Assembly: GCA_022393335.1 (NCBI GenBank)
Contig: JAJEKB010021880.1
Span: forward strand, 1,686,406-1,750,405
Direction: 5' to 3'
DNA: 64,000 nt
Source: Macrotrachela quadricornifera
Lineage: Eukaryota; Rotifera; Eurotatoria; Philodinida; Philodinidae
Under the pieces are notes generated by a model. That model had not been told where the DNA came from. It saw only the letters and a program-made list of their open reading frames with translations, and ran no database searches. Within the stretch, counting starts at the first letter, position 1. Every line of letters begins with the position of its first letter. The position numbers and the translations under genes were made by a program. Positions 22,901-33,268 of the stretch are shown here, one piece after another.

Positions 22901-23655
22901 TTATAAATGTCAATCCCAGTGGACATTGGGGGGTAAAGGGTTAAATTCTTCACATCTTTCAATATTTACATGAATCGAAATCACATTTCTACATTTATAG
23001 TTTAAAAGAGATCAAACTTTGAAGATTAAAATTTTGTCAAATTTTTACCTTAACAATGATTGTACTGATTTCTATGATCCTATCACATTATATCATTTCA
23101 ATAATCTCAAACTTGAAACTATAGATTTATTAATATATATGATGATAATATTTTCTATTATCTTCTTTACTTTACATATGTAATCACTCACATTCATAAA
23201 TTTTATAAAATAGTGTTATGTAATATATTTGAATGAAAAGATACTTAATAACAAGTAAAACAAACTAACCTTTGAATATTGTTTAGACCATTCTTCATGA
23301 GCTGATTTATTGAAACAGTAAATATAAATACAATTTAATTGTGATAGATCATGTACTTGTGGTACCATTTGACGACAAAGACTACCAGAAACAATTAATA
23401 TAATTTTTTCTCCTTTAATACTTCGTATATATGTTTCACATTTTGTTAAATCATCAAATATTTTTATATAGTTAACACTTGCACGCAGTTTATCTAATGT
23501 TCGTAAATTATCTCTTGTCTTTGTTACATTTGCATCCAACCAAACAATAAGAAATGATTCAAGATTATTATTATCTACTGTATTGTTTGCTGTATCTGAA
23601 TCTTCAATGAATTCAGAAGCATTGGCCGATGGTGCTGCGATTTTTGTTGTATCTT
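19934..23655 (-). CDS. ART-TPR protein, type I, copy B (two exons visible, first exon not found)
   Basis: Exon 23,270-23,655 encodes the N-terminal domain with SFLIVWLDANVTKTRDN and EKIILIVSGSLCRQ, typical of rotifer ART-TPR proteins; it begins after an acceptor (TTTTTAG) and ends AAG|GTTAGT. Exon 19,934-21,247 begins after TTTTAG with IRSVIVKRNELVERV and joins in phase. In the 407 residues counted from MSILKRT the ART residues are R145 in LYRGQAI, the serine motif FFSTTSD near 172, and the catalytic E223-K-E225. TPR repeats follow from about 280 to the end. The predicted enzyme is a mono-ADP-ribosyltransferase using NAD+; its target is unknown. The 2,022 bp intron holds a 1,045 bp TTAA element absent from copy C. 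A first exon carrying the initiator Met was not identified. Visible protein at least 565 residues. Confidence 0.85.
21896..22940. mobile_element. 1,045 bp TTAA-flanked non-autonomous element in an intron
   Basis: Flanked by TTAA at 21,892-21,895 and 22,941-22,944. Copy C at about 40,585 has a single TTTAAATTC at the same place, so the borders are exact. Termini CCCTTTACCCCC and its inverse. A subterminal motif TGTCCACTGGGATGGACATT occurs near 22,043 and 22,572 and in part near 22,912. Poly-C/poly-G tracts near both ends. TTAA targets and CCC-starting ends are piggyBac-like. No transposase frame. It lies inside the type I ART intron, which must still splice if the gene works. Confidence 0.85.
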
Positions 23656-23840
23656 CTAAAAACATGAATATCAAAAAGAGATGTTCATAAGGCACTTTTA
23701 TTTCTCTCTGTCCTACCCTGTGACTCAGGATAGAAGAGGGAAGGATGCCCTGCCGAGTAGAACAAGTATTTTAATGTCTATTTTTCAAGGCAGAAGTCAA
23801 ATTTCTTTTTATAGATGCATTATTTAAAATACAAAATTTA

Positions 23841-24068
23841 GTGTTTGTTTTTCTTTGTAGAAATCATTGTAATCGACTAGATGTATATGAGGAAGTGGCA
23901 TTAGCAATAGGAATAATTGAGGAAGACAACGCAGAAACTACAGTGCTGTTAACACATTCGAGACTATGTGACCTATACTGTAAGACTACCAAAAGTTTAT
24001 TTACTGCAGAAAAACTTGTAGATTTTTGGCATACTTTGACACAAGAAGCTGATTCTTCTATTGATTAA
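23841..24068 (+). other. Unrecognised plus-strand frame between the two ART genes (copy B)
   Basis: Frame of 75 codons without an ATG start (opens at GTG). It reads RLDVYEEVALAIGIIEEDN, then HSRLCDLYCKTTKSLFTAEK, ending ADSSID. A possible splice acceptor (TTTCTTTGTAG) lies just inside. The copy C counterpart at 41,500-41,715 keeps the protein wording (DVYDEVALAIEIIEEDK) but is frameshifted. A second protein-like patch, SADDDINLIIFICLCC, follows at about 24,240-24,330. This looks like the remnant of a spliced gene on the strand opposite to the ART genes. Family unknown. Confidence 0.35.
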
Positions 24069-24996
24069 ACAATTTTCTTAGCTCATATCCATAAAAAAAA
24101 TATCAACAAAAACCATTTTGAAGTACTACAATTGCCATAGACAAATAGATGAAATCTCATACGAATTATAAAACGACAAACATTCATATTGTCGCGAATG
24201 GGTTAATGGAAAACAAATAGAAAATGTTGAGACGTAAATCAGCAGATGATGATATTAATCTAATAATTTTTATTTGTCTTTGTTGTATTGAAGGAAAAGA
24301 AGATGGCCAAGAATTAAAAATATATATTCATTGCTATAATTTTCTTTTTCTTTTTTCTTTCTTTGCATCAATTTGATTGGACTTTACGTTCATTGTATGA
24401 ATATAACAGACTTACATATCACATAATAATATCATTTGCATTGCTTAACTCATTCTTTGCATTTTTAAGATAAATCAAAACAGTCTTATTTTCAAAACAA
24501 AAGTTAGTATGTGGATTTTTCAAGGCATGGAGATTTCATTCTGTCCTGTCACAAAACCCAACAGAATACAGAATAGGACCGGTTTGCCCTGCCTTGTCGA
24601 AATCTCTGGTATCAAAAGCAGTTGGTGAAAAGAAAAAGAACTTTTTCATTAGTAACGAATTTTTTTAAAACAATTCTAGATTTATGAACACTACTTGACA
24701 AAGAATTTGCACTTACACATATAATAAAGAATGAGACAATAATCAACTATACTACTTTTAGTTAAGATCTCTGAAAGTGTAACTAACAAATTGAAAGTAT
24801 ATACTATGCCTTAAAAACTTCAAACTTTCAAAATACATTTAGAAGTTCTGAACGTCACACATATTTGAAACATATTTGTCTCTAATTATAAAATATGTAA
24901 CATGACAAAGACAAGATAAATTATAATTCTATATGAAGAATCTGTAGTTAAAATGAAAGTTTAAAATTAAGAAATGTGTTTATCTTTGAAAATATA
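24069..24996. other. Spacer between type I and type II ART genes, copy B
   Basis: Matches 41,716-42,821 of copy C, except that copy C has a 166 bp hAT-like insertion. It contains a patch near 24,520-24,610 with TCCTGTC, AACAGAATACAGA and GGCCGG/GGACCGG wording that is shared by both copies and may be an old repeat. No intact gene. Confidence 0.5.
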
Positions 24997-26268
24997 TTAA
25001 CCTAACTTACAACTACACTTACTTTGCATTAATTGTTCAATACTATATTTAATTCTTGTTATATCTGGATGATATGTTGGTAATGATCGACGATATATAT
25101 CCAATGCTTTTTGATAATATTCTAAAGCTAATTCGTTCTTTTTTTCAATTTCATAGAGATTACCAATATTTTCATAACATTTTCCGTATTGTGGATGATT
25201 TAATGGTAATTTCTGACATATTTCAAATTGTTCATTGAAACATTCATTTGCTTCTTTATACTTACTTAATGCAATAAAATAATTTCCTTGAATATTATAT
25301 AATTCTGAAAGTCTCTTACAAACACGTTTTATCTTTTTTTTATTATTATCATCATCATCATCATTGGATAACTGATCTTGATATTTATTATAATAAACTT
25401 TTGCTATATCATATTCACCCATTTTAACAAATAATTCAGCTAATGTGAGTAAATCTGTTGTTTCTTTAATTTCATATTTTATATAATTCATCATATCTTT
25501 TAGACGACGATCATTTTCATCACAGAGTGATATTTTAACTATCCATACTTTTTCATCTGTATTATAGAAGATTTCATTTATTTGAAACATACTACCAACC
25601 ATCAACATGATCTCTTTCTCCCCTTGATTGGCACTTAGATGTGATACTTCAGCGTATGGTGACAGTGCAACTGTTGTATCAATCTCAATTTCAAAGAGAA
25701 AACCCACTGCAGTAGTTGACGTATTTACATATTGAGCAAACTGTAATGCACTATCTCGATTCAAACATGTACTATGTATACTGTTCAATGACCCAAGTTG
25801 TCCGATTTGTGTTTTCCATGGTTCAAACTCATCGTTTTCCACACGGTATCCACGATAAACACGAATCATTGAATTTTCCTGATTTAAATTATTTCGAAAT
25901 CGTTGATGTTCTTCGTTTAATTGTTTATAAATATATTTAATTATCATACGAAGAGTAACAATATTATGAAAATTCATTGATCTGAATGCTCCATTAAGTA
26001 GTACATACAACCCACAATCTTTCTTATACCACTGTATTGCACGAGATGGTATAAAATCTCTCTTAAATTCTTCTATATGTGATTTTTCAACTTCATCATC
26101 TTTATAAGTTGTTTCCCATAATTTCAGTAAATCATTTTTTGCTTCTTCTGAATCATCCATACGCACTAATACTTCGATCAACATACGAACGAATACTGTA
26201 TCATTGAGATCCGGTGGTATTGTTGAATATATTGAAGTCTTGGTTGCTGATGATAAACGTGTATCCAT
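24997..26268 (-). CDS. ART-TPR protein, type II, copy B (423 aa)
   Basis: Uninterrupted single-exon frame starting MDTRLSSATK and ending SKCSCKLG. An N-terminal helical region (FVRMLIEVLVRMDDSEEAK) also occurs in type I. ART landmarks: R139 in RVYRGYR, the serine motif S166-T167-C168 (usually S-T-S) and the catalytic E217-K-E219 in GEKEIMLMVG. The C-terminal half (about 270-420) has TPR-like repeats with GEYDIAK, GNYFIALSKY and KNELALEYYQKAL. A run of Asp/Asn near 303-309, encoded by a GAT/AAT trinucleotide stretch, varies in length between copies. Expected role is transfer of ADP-ribose from NAD+, with TPRs binding a partner; the target is unknown. It has no WLDA domain and no visible upstream exon. 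Cys in place of the third serine-motif residue may change activity. Confidence 0.88.
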   Translation of the reverse strand: MDTRLSSATKTSIYSTIPPDLNDTVFVRMLIEVLVRMDDSEEAKNDLLKLWETTYKDDEVEKSHIEEFKRDFIPSRAIQWYKKDCGLYVLLNGAFRSMNFHNIVTLRMIIKYIYKQLNEEHQRFRNNLNQENSMIRVYRGYRVENDEFEPWKTQIGQLGSLNSIHSTCLNRDSALQFAQYVNTSTTAVGFLFEIEIDTTVALSPYAEVSHLSANQGEKEIMLMVGSMFQINEIFYNTDEKVWIVKISLCDENDRRLKDMMNYIKYEIKETTDLLTLAELFVKMGEYDIAKVYYNKYQDQLSNDDDDDNNKKKIKRVCKRLSELYNIQGNYFIALSKYKEANECFNEQFEICQKLPLNHPQYGKCYENIGNLYEIEKKNELALEYYQKALDIYRRSLPTYHPDITRIKYSIEQLMQSKCSCKLG

Positions 26269-26604
26269 CGTTTTCTTGCGTAGAAAACAGTACAGTAATT
26301 AAATTTTGTTAATTTTTGTTGAATCTATATATAAAAATAAATAGAATAAGAAATTAATATATTCTTTCTTTTTCTATAGTATAAATTACACCATAGAATT
26401 ATTTCATGACAATTATTCCCTCGACTGAAAGGAGGGTCATATGAAAAAAACTAAAAAGTTTGTGGGTTTGTATGTGTTTGTGTCAGGGTCAAAAAAACAT
26501 CGAGATAAAAAAAACTAAAAGATCACAAAAATTATTAAAAATTAACCTTTCGCGAAAGGTTTTTTGCATCGAGGTATCGCACCTGATCAACAGCATTGCT
26601 GATT

Positions 26605-26895
26605 GTCGTGGTACCTGAATTGATCAATGGATGTTAGGAATTGGTGAGGTTTGGTATTTTTCATCGAAAATAAGTGTTTTTTCACGAATAAAGGTTTTCA
26701 CTATGATGTGTGATGAACACCATTGCTTATGGTGGTGGTATATGAATTGATCAATTAATGTTAGGAATTGGTGGGGTTTGGTATTTTTTGTGGGAAACAT
26801 GCAATTTTTGACGAATTGCTGGTTTCACCATGGTGTGTGATGAACATAATTGCTTATGGTGGTAATACCTGATGTGATTAATGGAGGTATATGGC
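26605..26895. repeat. Diverged tandem repeat, unit about 125 bp
   Basis: GAATTGATCAATGGATGTTA followed by GGAATTGGTGAGGTTTGGTA recurs about 123 bp later with changes, then a partial third unit. The segment GTGTGATGAACACCATTGCTTA also recurs as GTGTGATGAACATAATTGC. Confidence 0.6.
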
Positions 26896-27009
26896 AGTAT
26901 TAAGTTCGTGAGAAGCGTTTATTTCTTCCACTGAGGGGACGACGATAGGAAAAAATGAAAATGAGTTTCTGTATCTGTCGCTGGTCGCAGGCCCGATCTG
27001 AAAAATATT

Positions 27010-27625
27010 TGTTTGACGCAAAGGTAGTCGAGGCTGAGGAATCCGAATCTGACATTAGTTTTTCAAAATTTTTTGTGATTAATAGTTTTTTATAAAAGAT
27101 ATTCTCTGGACTGATGAGAGGGTCATATGAAAAAAAACAGTTTGCTTGCTGGCTGGTCGTCGTTATCAAAGGTCAAAAAAACCTGTTCGTAGAAAAATCG
27201 GTCGAAGAATCGCAACTTTAAGGTCAACTCGACGGCCTACGTTTGACCAAAGGTTTTCGGAATCGGGGAATTGAGTGGCATATTCATTTTTTAAAATTCT
27301 CAAATGAATTTTTTATGTTATAGAAGGCTTTTTTAAAGAAAAAAAATGATTTTTTTATAAAGTTTGATCAAAGACTCTTCAGGATCAGGGAATCGAATGG
27401 CATTATCAGTTTTTCAATTTTTTCAAATAATTTTGTTTTGCATAAAAAATGATTTTTTTAAAGAAAATAATAGTTTTTTTACAAAGTTTGGCTAAAGTAA
27501 TCGGGGTCGAGGAATAGATTGGTGATGCCAGTTTTTTAAAACTTTTTTGAGACTAATGGTTTTTTAACAGAGGAATTTTTTTATAAAATCCGATCAAAAG
27601 TAATTGGCGTCGAGGATTTAAATCG
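27010..27625. repeat. Diverged tandem repeat, unit about 110-120 bp
   Basis: Blocks of the form TCGRGGAATCGA..TGGCAT, then a TTTTTCAAAATTTTTT tract, recur near 27,031, 27,259, 27,380, 27,498 and 27,607. They are strongly diverged from each other, so the array is old. Confidence 0.45.
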
Positions 27626-27718
27626 ACTGTACTTGCTGTTATATTATTTTCCTATAACACTAGAAAGCTGAGTTGTAGAAAAATAATTGTCAGTTGAGAA
27701 AAAAGTTTGATTCCTGAA

Positions 27719-27770
27719 ACGGATAGTCCTGAGTGGCACACTGGAGGGGCGCCGACGGACAGCTATCCGT
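27719..27770. repeat. Hairpin 1 of three related hairpins
   Basis: Stem ACGGATAG/CTATCCGT around a loop containing GAGTGGCACAC and GGCGCCGA. The loop wording (GAGTGGC...GGCGCCGA) is shared with the hairpin at 28,053-28,096. Confidence 0.5.
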
Positions 27771-28052
27771 TCTCTCTAACAGCTACAAAATTTGTGTTTC
27801 AAAGAAGAATTAAAGAGTTATGAGAGTTTTATGGAACGCATTATCTCGGAGTTGCAATCGTGATCGGAATTGAGCGGAATACTAGGCTACCAAAGAATAG
27901 GTAAATGATTTCGGTGCCTAAAGTTTGGGGAGAATAGTGTATTTTAGTTACCTATTCTAAGGAAAATCAGTGAGCATTTTGAGAGAAGCGAATAATGGCA
28001 GAATTAAGTAGTTAAAAGGCAAAGCTTCACTACCCTATAAAGTTTGATGCAT

Positions 28053-28096
28053 GGAACAGCTAGCCGTGAGTGGCGCCGAGGAACTACTAGCTGTTC
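28053..28096. repeat. Hairpin 2 of three related hairpins
   Basis: Stem GGAACAGCTA/TAGCTGTTCC around GAGTGGCGCCGAGG. Related to the hairpins at 27,719 and 28,392 by stem and loop sequence. Confidence 0.5.
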
Positions 28097-28391
28097 CTCT
28101 GTAGTTAGGCATAGGAGCTGTGCTCCAATAGAGATATAGAAAAATATCTCACGAGATAATTTGTCGCATATTACGTGACATTCGTGGTAACGGTATGAGT
28201 AAAATGGCAGCATATTGAAAACGTGCAGTTTTGTCTCAGATGCAAAATGGGGCTGGAGTCATTGTGTGATACTAGAAGTCAACTAATGGGTGCATTCTAT
28301 GACGATTTGACTAGTTTCCTGGAATAACTGAAACGTGCAAAAAGCAAATGAGAACTATGAATTATCACCTACTCAATGAAGCCTAGCTGGT

Positions 28392-28409
28392 GGAACGGCT
28401 AGCCGTTCC
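28392..28409. repeat. Perfect 18 bp palindrome, third hairpin
   Basis: GGAACGGCTAGCCGTTCC is its own reverse complement. The half-site GGAACGGCTA matches the stem of the hairpin at 28,053 with one change. Confidence 0.6.
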
Positions 28410-29017
28410 CGTAATTGATCACGAAAATTTTGCTTTAGTATAGACTCAAATGAATCAGTTGTAAATTGATTCTTAGCAATTTAAACCAATGTCGTTACTA
28501 TTAAATAATCGGGATCATACTAAGGAGCTAAGCCTATCAAATTGTGTGTTCTTTAAGCAAAATTTCTGTTTAATAAAGTGAGAACTAATTGAAAGAGTTT
28601 TATATTCTTATGATTCTATATGGAATCAAGAGTTGAAATATCTAACATGATCGGACAAAGTTTACTTAAATGTTGGGATGTAATATTTCTTTGAAAAAAT
28701 GGTCAACAAATCCACAGGTTGAGCGCTACCTTGTTGAATTTTATTCTGTAATGATAGTTTTAGAATAGTATAAAAATCTTAAACGATACACGTGCTTCTA
28801 CTTCGTATTATGTAGAGAATGAAAGTGAAAAGTAGAGTAGGAAGAGACATTACAACTTTTCTTGATTCAGTCGAGGGTCAAGTGAGTCAAAGCGATGAAC
28901 GTTACTTGTACTTATCTGCTTAAATAAACATTTGCAGATAGTCTGACTAATCAACTATTTGATATTGTCTCAAGGTTAAGTAATAATCGTTTTCTAAATA
29001 GATCTATCCTAGGTCAT

Positions 29018-29389
29018 GGTAAGATCTTAAGAGGTCGTAAGAGATGCGGCACCTCATTGAATGCAAAAGGGCTAAGAGAACAGTCCTTTGACATGCTGGG
29101 TAACTCGACATGACCTGATAATGATGTGCGCACAAGTTTTCTGAGAGAGAAGAACCAAATTCCACGAAGTCACGTGAGTGTGAGAGCGTAACCTTTCTCG
29201 GAGGTGAACAAAATCTCTTAGTACTGGAGTATTCAAATTTTGAATGGCTGAATAGTTGAAAGCTCGAATATTCGAGCATTAAAATTTTGAATAGCTGAAT
29301 AGTCGAAAAGTCGAGTACTTGACTATTAAAAGTTGAAAGCTCGAATAAAATTTTAATACTCGGAACGAATTAACGAGTTCTACACTACT
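29018..29389 (-). repeat. Inverted segment of the CTCGAG-rich element (copy B)
   Basis: Reads as the reverse complement of 11,200-11,570 of copy A (GGTAAGATCTTAAGAGG through GAGTTCTACACTACTG), while what follows from 29,390 (CCCTGATCCAACGCTATGG) continues in the direct orientation of copy A. So about 370 bp within the element were inverted in copy B. Confidence 0.7.
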
Positions 29390-30056
29390 GCCCTGATCCA
29401 ACGCTATGGAGTTTGACAGACCCTCTCTCAAAACCTTACACCGTCAGCCAGTCTCACTCGCATACTCGAGTATTAAAGTTTTAATTATCGAATAGTTGAA
29501 TACTTGAGTATTCGAGTATTAAATCTTTTAAAACTTGAGTAGTGCCTTTGAGTTCTACATGTATGTAAGAAAAATGCAAAAAATAGAGATCACTGTTGTA
29601 TTGTAATCTCGTCCGTTCGTAAAAATGGTTATACAATCAAATTTGATATTACAATTTTGATTTTGACGATAATTATTAGGATAAACAAATAACGAACGAA
29701 CACCATGCACTATGGATAGTATAGTGATAGAAGTAGTTACCGCTAGAATATTGTTTGAAAATGATTGCAGTCGAAGAGATATGGTAGGATGCACTACTCG
29801 TTAATCTAAATGAAAACAAGCAACTAAATAAAAGTATGAAAAGCATAGACTTTTATGTCTCTTCTACTGCAGTGAGCACTGATGCATGATAAATAGACAA
29901 AGATACGCATGTTACCTATTTTTCATCAAAAAAAAAAGAAAAAAGAATAGGCAAACGACGATAAGATAAGACATTATTTATCCAATACTTTTTCGTCCTG
30001 CACATGATAAATGTTACATTGTAATTAACATGCGAAGGAAAAAGAACGAATAAAAT
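29390..30056. other. Copy B segment matching 11,570-12,230
   Basis: Direct-orientation continuation of the CTCGAG-rich element, then the shared flank with the open minus-strand frame 29,555-29,794. The match to copies A and C stops at 30,055. Confidence 0.55.
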
Positions 30057-30125
30057 GAGTGAGTCATAGTCCCATTACACTTGGTATTCTCCTACAAACA
30101 CACTACTTACCACGGTCCTCTACTG

Positions 30126-30317
30126 GTGTAACCATCTCATTACCCTAAATGAATTATATCCCTAAAGTTGAGGGATATGAGTGGATTCGGTGTAATCACG
30201 TCATTACACTAAATGAAGTATATACCTAAAGTTGAGGGATATGAGTGGATTTGGTGTAATCACCTCATTACCCTAAATAAACTATATCCTTAAAGTTGAG
30301 GGATATGAGTGTGTTTG
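30126..30317. repeat. Minisatellite, three 64 bp units
   Basis: GTGTAATCACCTCATTACCC recurs at 30,126, 30,190 and 30,254 with few changes. Each unit contains TATCCCTAAAGTTGAGGGAT, which is itself an inverted repeat. Confidence 0.85.
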
Positions 30318-30599
30318 GTGCATTAAGAGGAATTTAGAAATGGTAACGCGTAGAGGTATTTACTTATTTTTTGAGGGCTTGACGAATGGGCGTGGGTTTT
30401 AGATACGATTTTGTGGCGAGGATTGCTACGATTTTTGTTTTGCAAGCTAAGCGGATTGTGGCAATTCAATGCTACGATGTTGGCTTTTATGGATGAAATA
30501 GGATGCGTTGTGTTGCGTTCTGGATTTCATTGGTCATGAATTGATGATATTGCGCAAGGGTCGGTGTTTTGCAGCACCTTCAGTAGCTTATTTACCTTA

Positions 30600-30815
30600 T
30601 GGTCGCGCTTTCGATGCCTCCTGAAAAACCTTTTGTAGCTAGTGCTTTGACTTTCCAAGGACACTCACTAGCTGTTATGCCTACTGGTATCGCTTTCCGT
30701 GCACCCGCATTGGCTGTTATGCCCACCGATGTCGCTTCCCTCACACTCCCATTGTCTGGTTTCCCTACTGGTTTCGCTTTCCGAGCTCCCTCACCCTCAC
30801 CCACTTTTTATTTTC
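30600..30815. repeat. GC-rich minisatellite, unit about 51 bp
   Basis: Diverged units built on TGGCTGTTATGCCCACCGAT then GTCGCTTCC. Because 51 is a multiple of three, both strands stay open (70-75 codons). The minus-strand frame reads as repeats such as RKAIPVGITA, but there is no start context or neighbouring exon to support a gene. Confidence 0.55.
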
Positions 30816-31143
30816 CTAATTTTTAACAAGTTACTTTTATTACAAATATTGTTTTTAGATTTTTGGTTGTTGATAAAGTATTTCAGATAATATTTTTTGT
30901 CGATTTTCAGATAAAATTTTTTTTTGTGACTGTTTTTTATATTAGTTGCGTATAACGACTCTTTAAAAAATTGTGTAATATTTTTTGTGTTTAAACTTTA
31001 TTTTTTTTTGCCAGTGTTATTAACTGTTTTTTGTTAATCTTGTAGTTATGAACTTCCTATAAAATAAAAAAATTTTGGGGCTAGAAAATTTATTACGAAG
31101 AATTATTTCATTCCTTTGAATTTATTTTCAACTAAATAATAAG

Positions 31144-31220
31144 GAAATAAAGGAAAGCGTATAGCGCTGGTGGTATGCGAACCAAGTACTCAGGAGATTC
31201 AATCTGACCCGTAGATCCGA
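31144..31220 (+). ncRNA. Possible tRNA-derived SINE head
   Basis: TAGCGCTGGTGG fits a polymerase III A box and AGATTCAATCT roughly fits a B box about 33 bases later. There is no clean cloverleaf, so this is at best a SINE-type tRNA relic. Confidence 0.2.
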
Positions 31221-33180
31221 TCGAAAACGATCGGATCCCGCATCGGATTTTATCGCGATCTATTGGGATTAGTTGGACCTTTCCAGCAAAGAAAAGAGGA
31301 CTGTTTAGGATTTTACATCAGTTTTGGTCTGATTTCATCGGAATCCAGTACATATAGGAATACTAATATACATATATTCCAATGGAATAGTCCCACATTA
31401 GAACATACACCAGCTCAAACAGAAAGATCAAACGAATTGATTTGAATAGATTGCCGGAAGAACCTAAAAGACAAGTATATAGCGTTCATCAAACTGAAAA
31501 TTAACCATAAAAAGCATCACTTTTTAATCACAGAAAGATTTCGCACTAAATCCACATCAGAACATACGTATGTTCAATAGAACAGCTCAAGAAGAAAGAT
31601 GTGTATACATGTGTACTGCCTAAACAATCACAAGATTTACATATTCCTCAAAATGAAAATTATTCGTCAAAACTATCGCAAGAATCGTTTCCTGTTTTCT
31701 CAGGGAAATCGTATGAAATTCAGGTTAGAACATGTATATGCTTGCGCAAGCAAATCAATAGCAACGATACGTGAACATTCTATAAGCAACCTCGGAGAAA
31801 AGAACTTACACACTTTTCAAACTGAAAAGTGACGATCAAAATTATCACAAGATCTAATTTGCAGAAGATGTCGGAGATGGTCATGCAAGTATCAAAAGAG
31901 ATTATTTACAATGAATAATCAAAAAGGGGAGCAAAAGATCACCAAAACAAAACATTCATGTGGCGCTTGAATCTTTTTTAGAATGACAGTGTTGGTAGTT
32001 GGCACCTTTATATATACCATCACGATGGCCGACGGGTCGCTGAGTCATCATGCGTGGGTGGATGCTCACGTTTACATGGATAAATGTTCAAGATTTCTCA
32101 TTTGTAATGATCGAATGCAGGTGCTTACCAACGATAAAATAGTATAAATGGACCTCGTCTATTCTGACATATTCCGATAGACTCTTATCCTTGTTATCTA
32201 TAATTTTTTGCTGTGAAACTAAGTGTCATTTAACCTTTCGAATACTGATAATTGCCAATGACTAGAAAGACTTAGACTAGGTCGCATACAAGCGAATTCT
32301 ATGATCGGGTCTGACCGGTTTCGACTATACGAACCCAATCGAAATTTAGTGGATCTAGTCGACAAGTGTCATTGGAAATTCTTTTCGGTTACCGAGACGT
32401 GTCGGAATGGAAACACCAGTATCCGATCATCATGCAACATACCGTCCGACAAGTTTCGATCCTGTGAGTTAGCTCTAGGATACATTCGATAATTGCTATC
32501 ATCGTTAATACAAATATTGCCATGTCATTCATTCAATTCGATTTTGCTCAATAAATCGTAGTGCAATGAGTTTCAAATTCAACCATCAAATATTATTTCT
32601 TCTACAGAATGCTAGCCATTTCGCTAAATTGTGTATATAGTTTTTTAATTATTTTCGATATGCATCGGTCACTGATTCCCGTCGGAACTATGTTCTCTGG
32701 CATGAAAAAAATCGACCTATGGAACTCCTATATGTTTGTATAATCCGACAAGTTTCGAATGTATGACTTTAGTCGAAACTCGGCAAATCCGATCAGCGAA
32801 CATGAAAGAAAAAAAAGCGGATTTCATCGGAATCCGGTTAACCGTGTAATGACGGATTTGAGACCTGTCGACTGGATCCGACCGAGCTGTTTCATCCTGG
32901 GTATGAAGATAAAGTCATCGTCATTTACTTGTAAAACTATGTATATTTATTACTCAGATATTTTTGAAATTAAGATGGTCAACTCAAAACAATTGTGCTC
33001 GTTCGATTGACAACTAGGGCAAAATATTGCTCCGAAAATACAAAGAACAATGAGTAGACATTTAGTATTAAACTATTTAGCCAAATTCAAAAGTTGTTCT
33101 CAAATAAAAATGTAGAAATAAACTATTTGTGTAGATTATAAGTTCATAGAATAGAAAAAAATTATCAAAATAGACGAGTA
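31221..33180. other. Copy-B-specific DNA without a recognisable gene
   Basis: Not present in copies A or C. Contains recurring short motifs such as TTTCATCGGAATCC (31,335 and 32,822), CGACAAGTTTCGA (32,448 and 32,747) and GATCCGATCG variants, suggesting decayed transposon ends. The open frames at 31,263-31,445 and 32,301-32,492 are not protein-like. Confidence 0.35.
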
Positions 33181-33268
33181 TTTTTCATTTTATTTTTATT
33201 TTTCTACTTAATATAGAATGAATACTATCAGATATTTATCTTAATCTATTCGCTTGAAAGATGATTCA

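Larger units (their letters stand above)
26413..28911. mobile_element. 2.5 kb copy-B-specific insertion of diverged repeats and hairpins
   Basis: Copies A (955-960) and C (44,235-44,240) run directly from TCATGA.AATTAT to ACTTATCTGC, whereas copy B is split there. A sequence like GGGTCATATGAAAAAAA occurs at 26,436 and again at 27,120. The interior has two diverged tandem arrays and three palindromic hairpins (separate entries) but no protein-like frame. The type of element is not recognised and no target duplication is evident. Confidence 0.6.

Noticed and set aside
27104..27140. CTGATGAG...GAAA, reminiscent of a hammerhead ribozyme core as found in Penelope-like elements of rotifers
   Set aside because: The 11 bases between the two core motifs cannot form stem II, stems I and III do not pair, and the related copy at 26,424 has CTGAAAGG instead of CTGATGAG.
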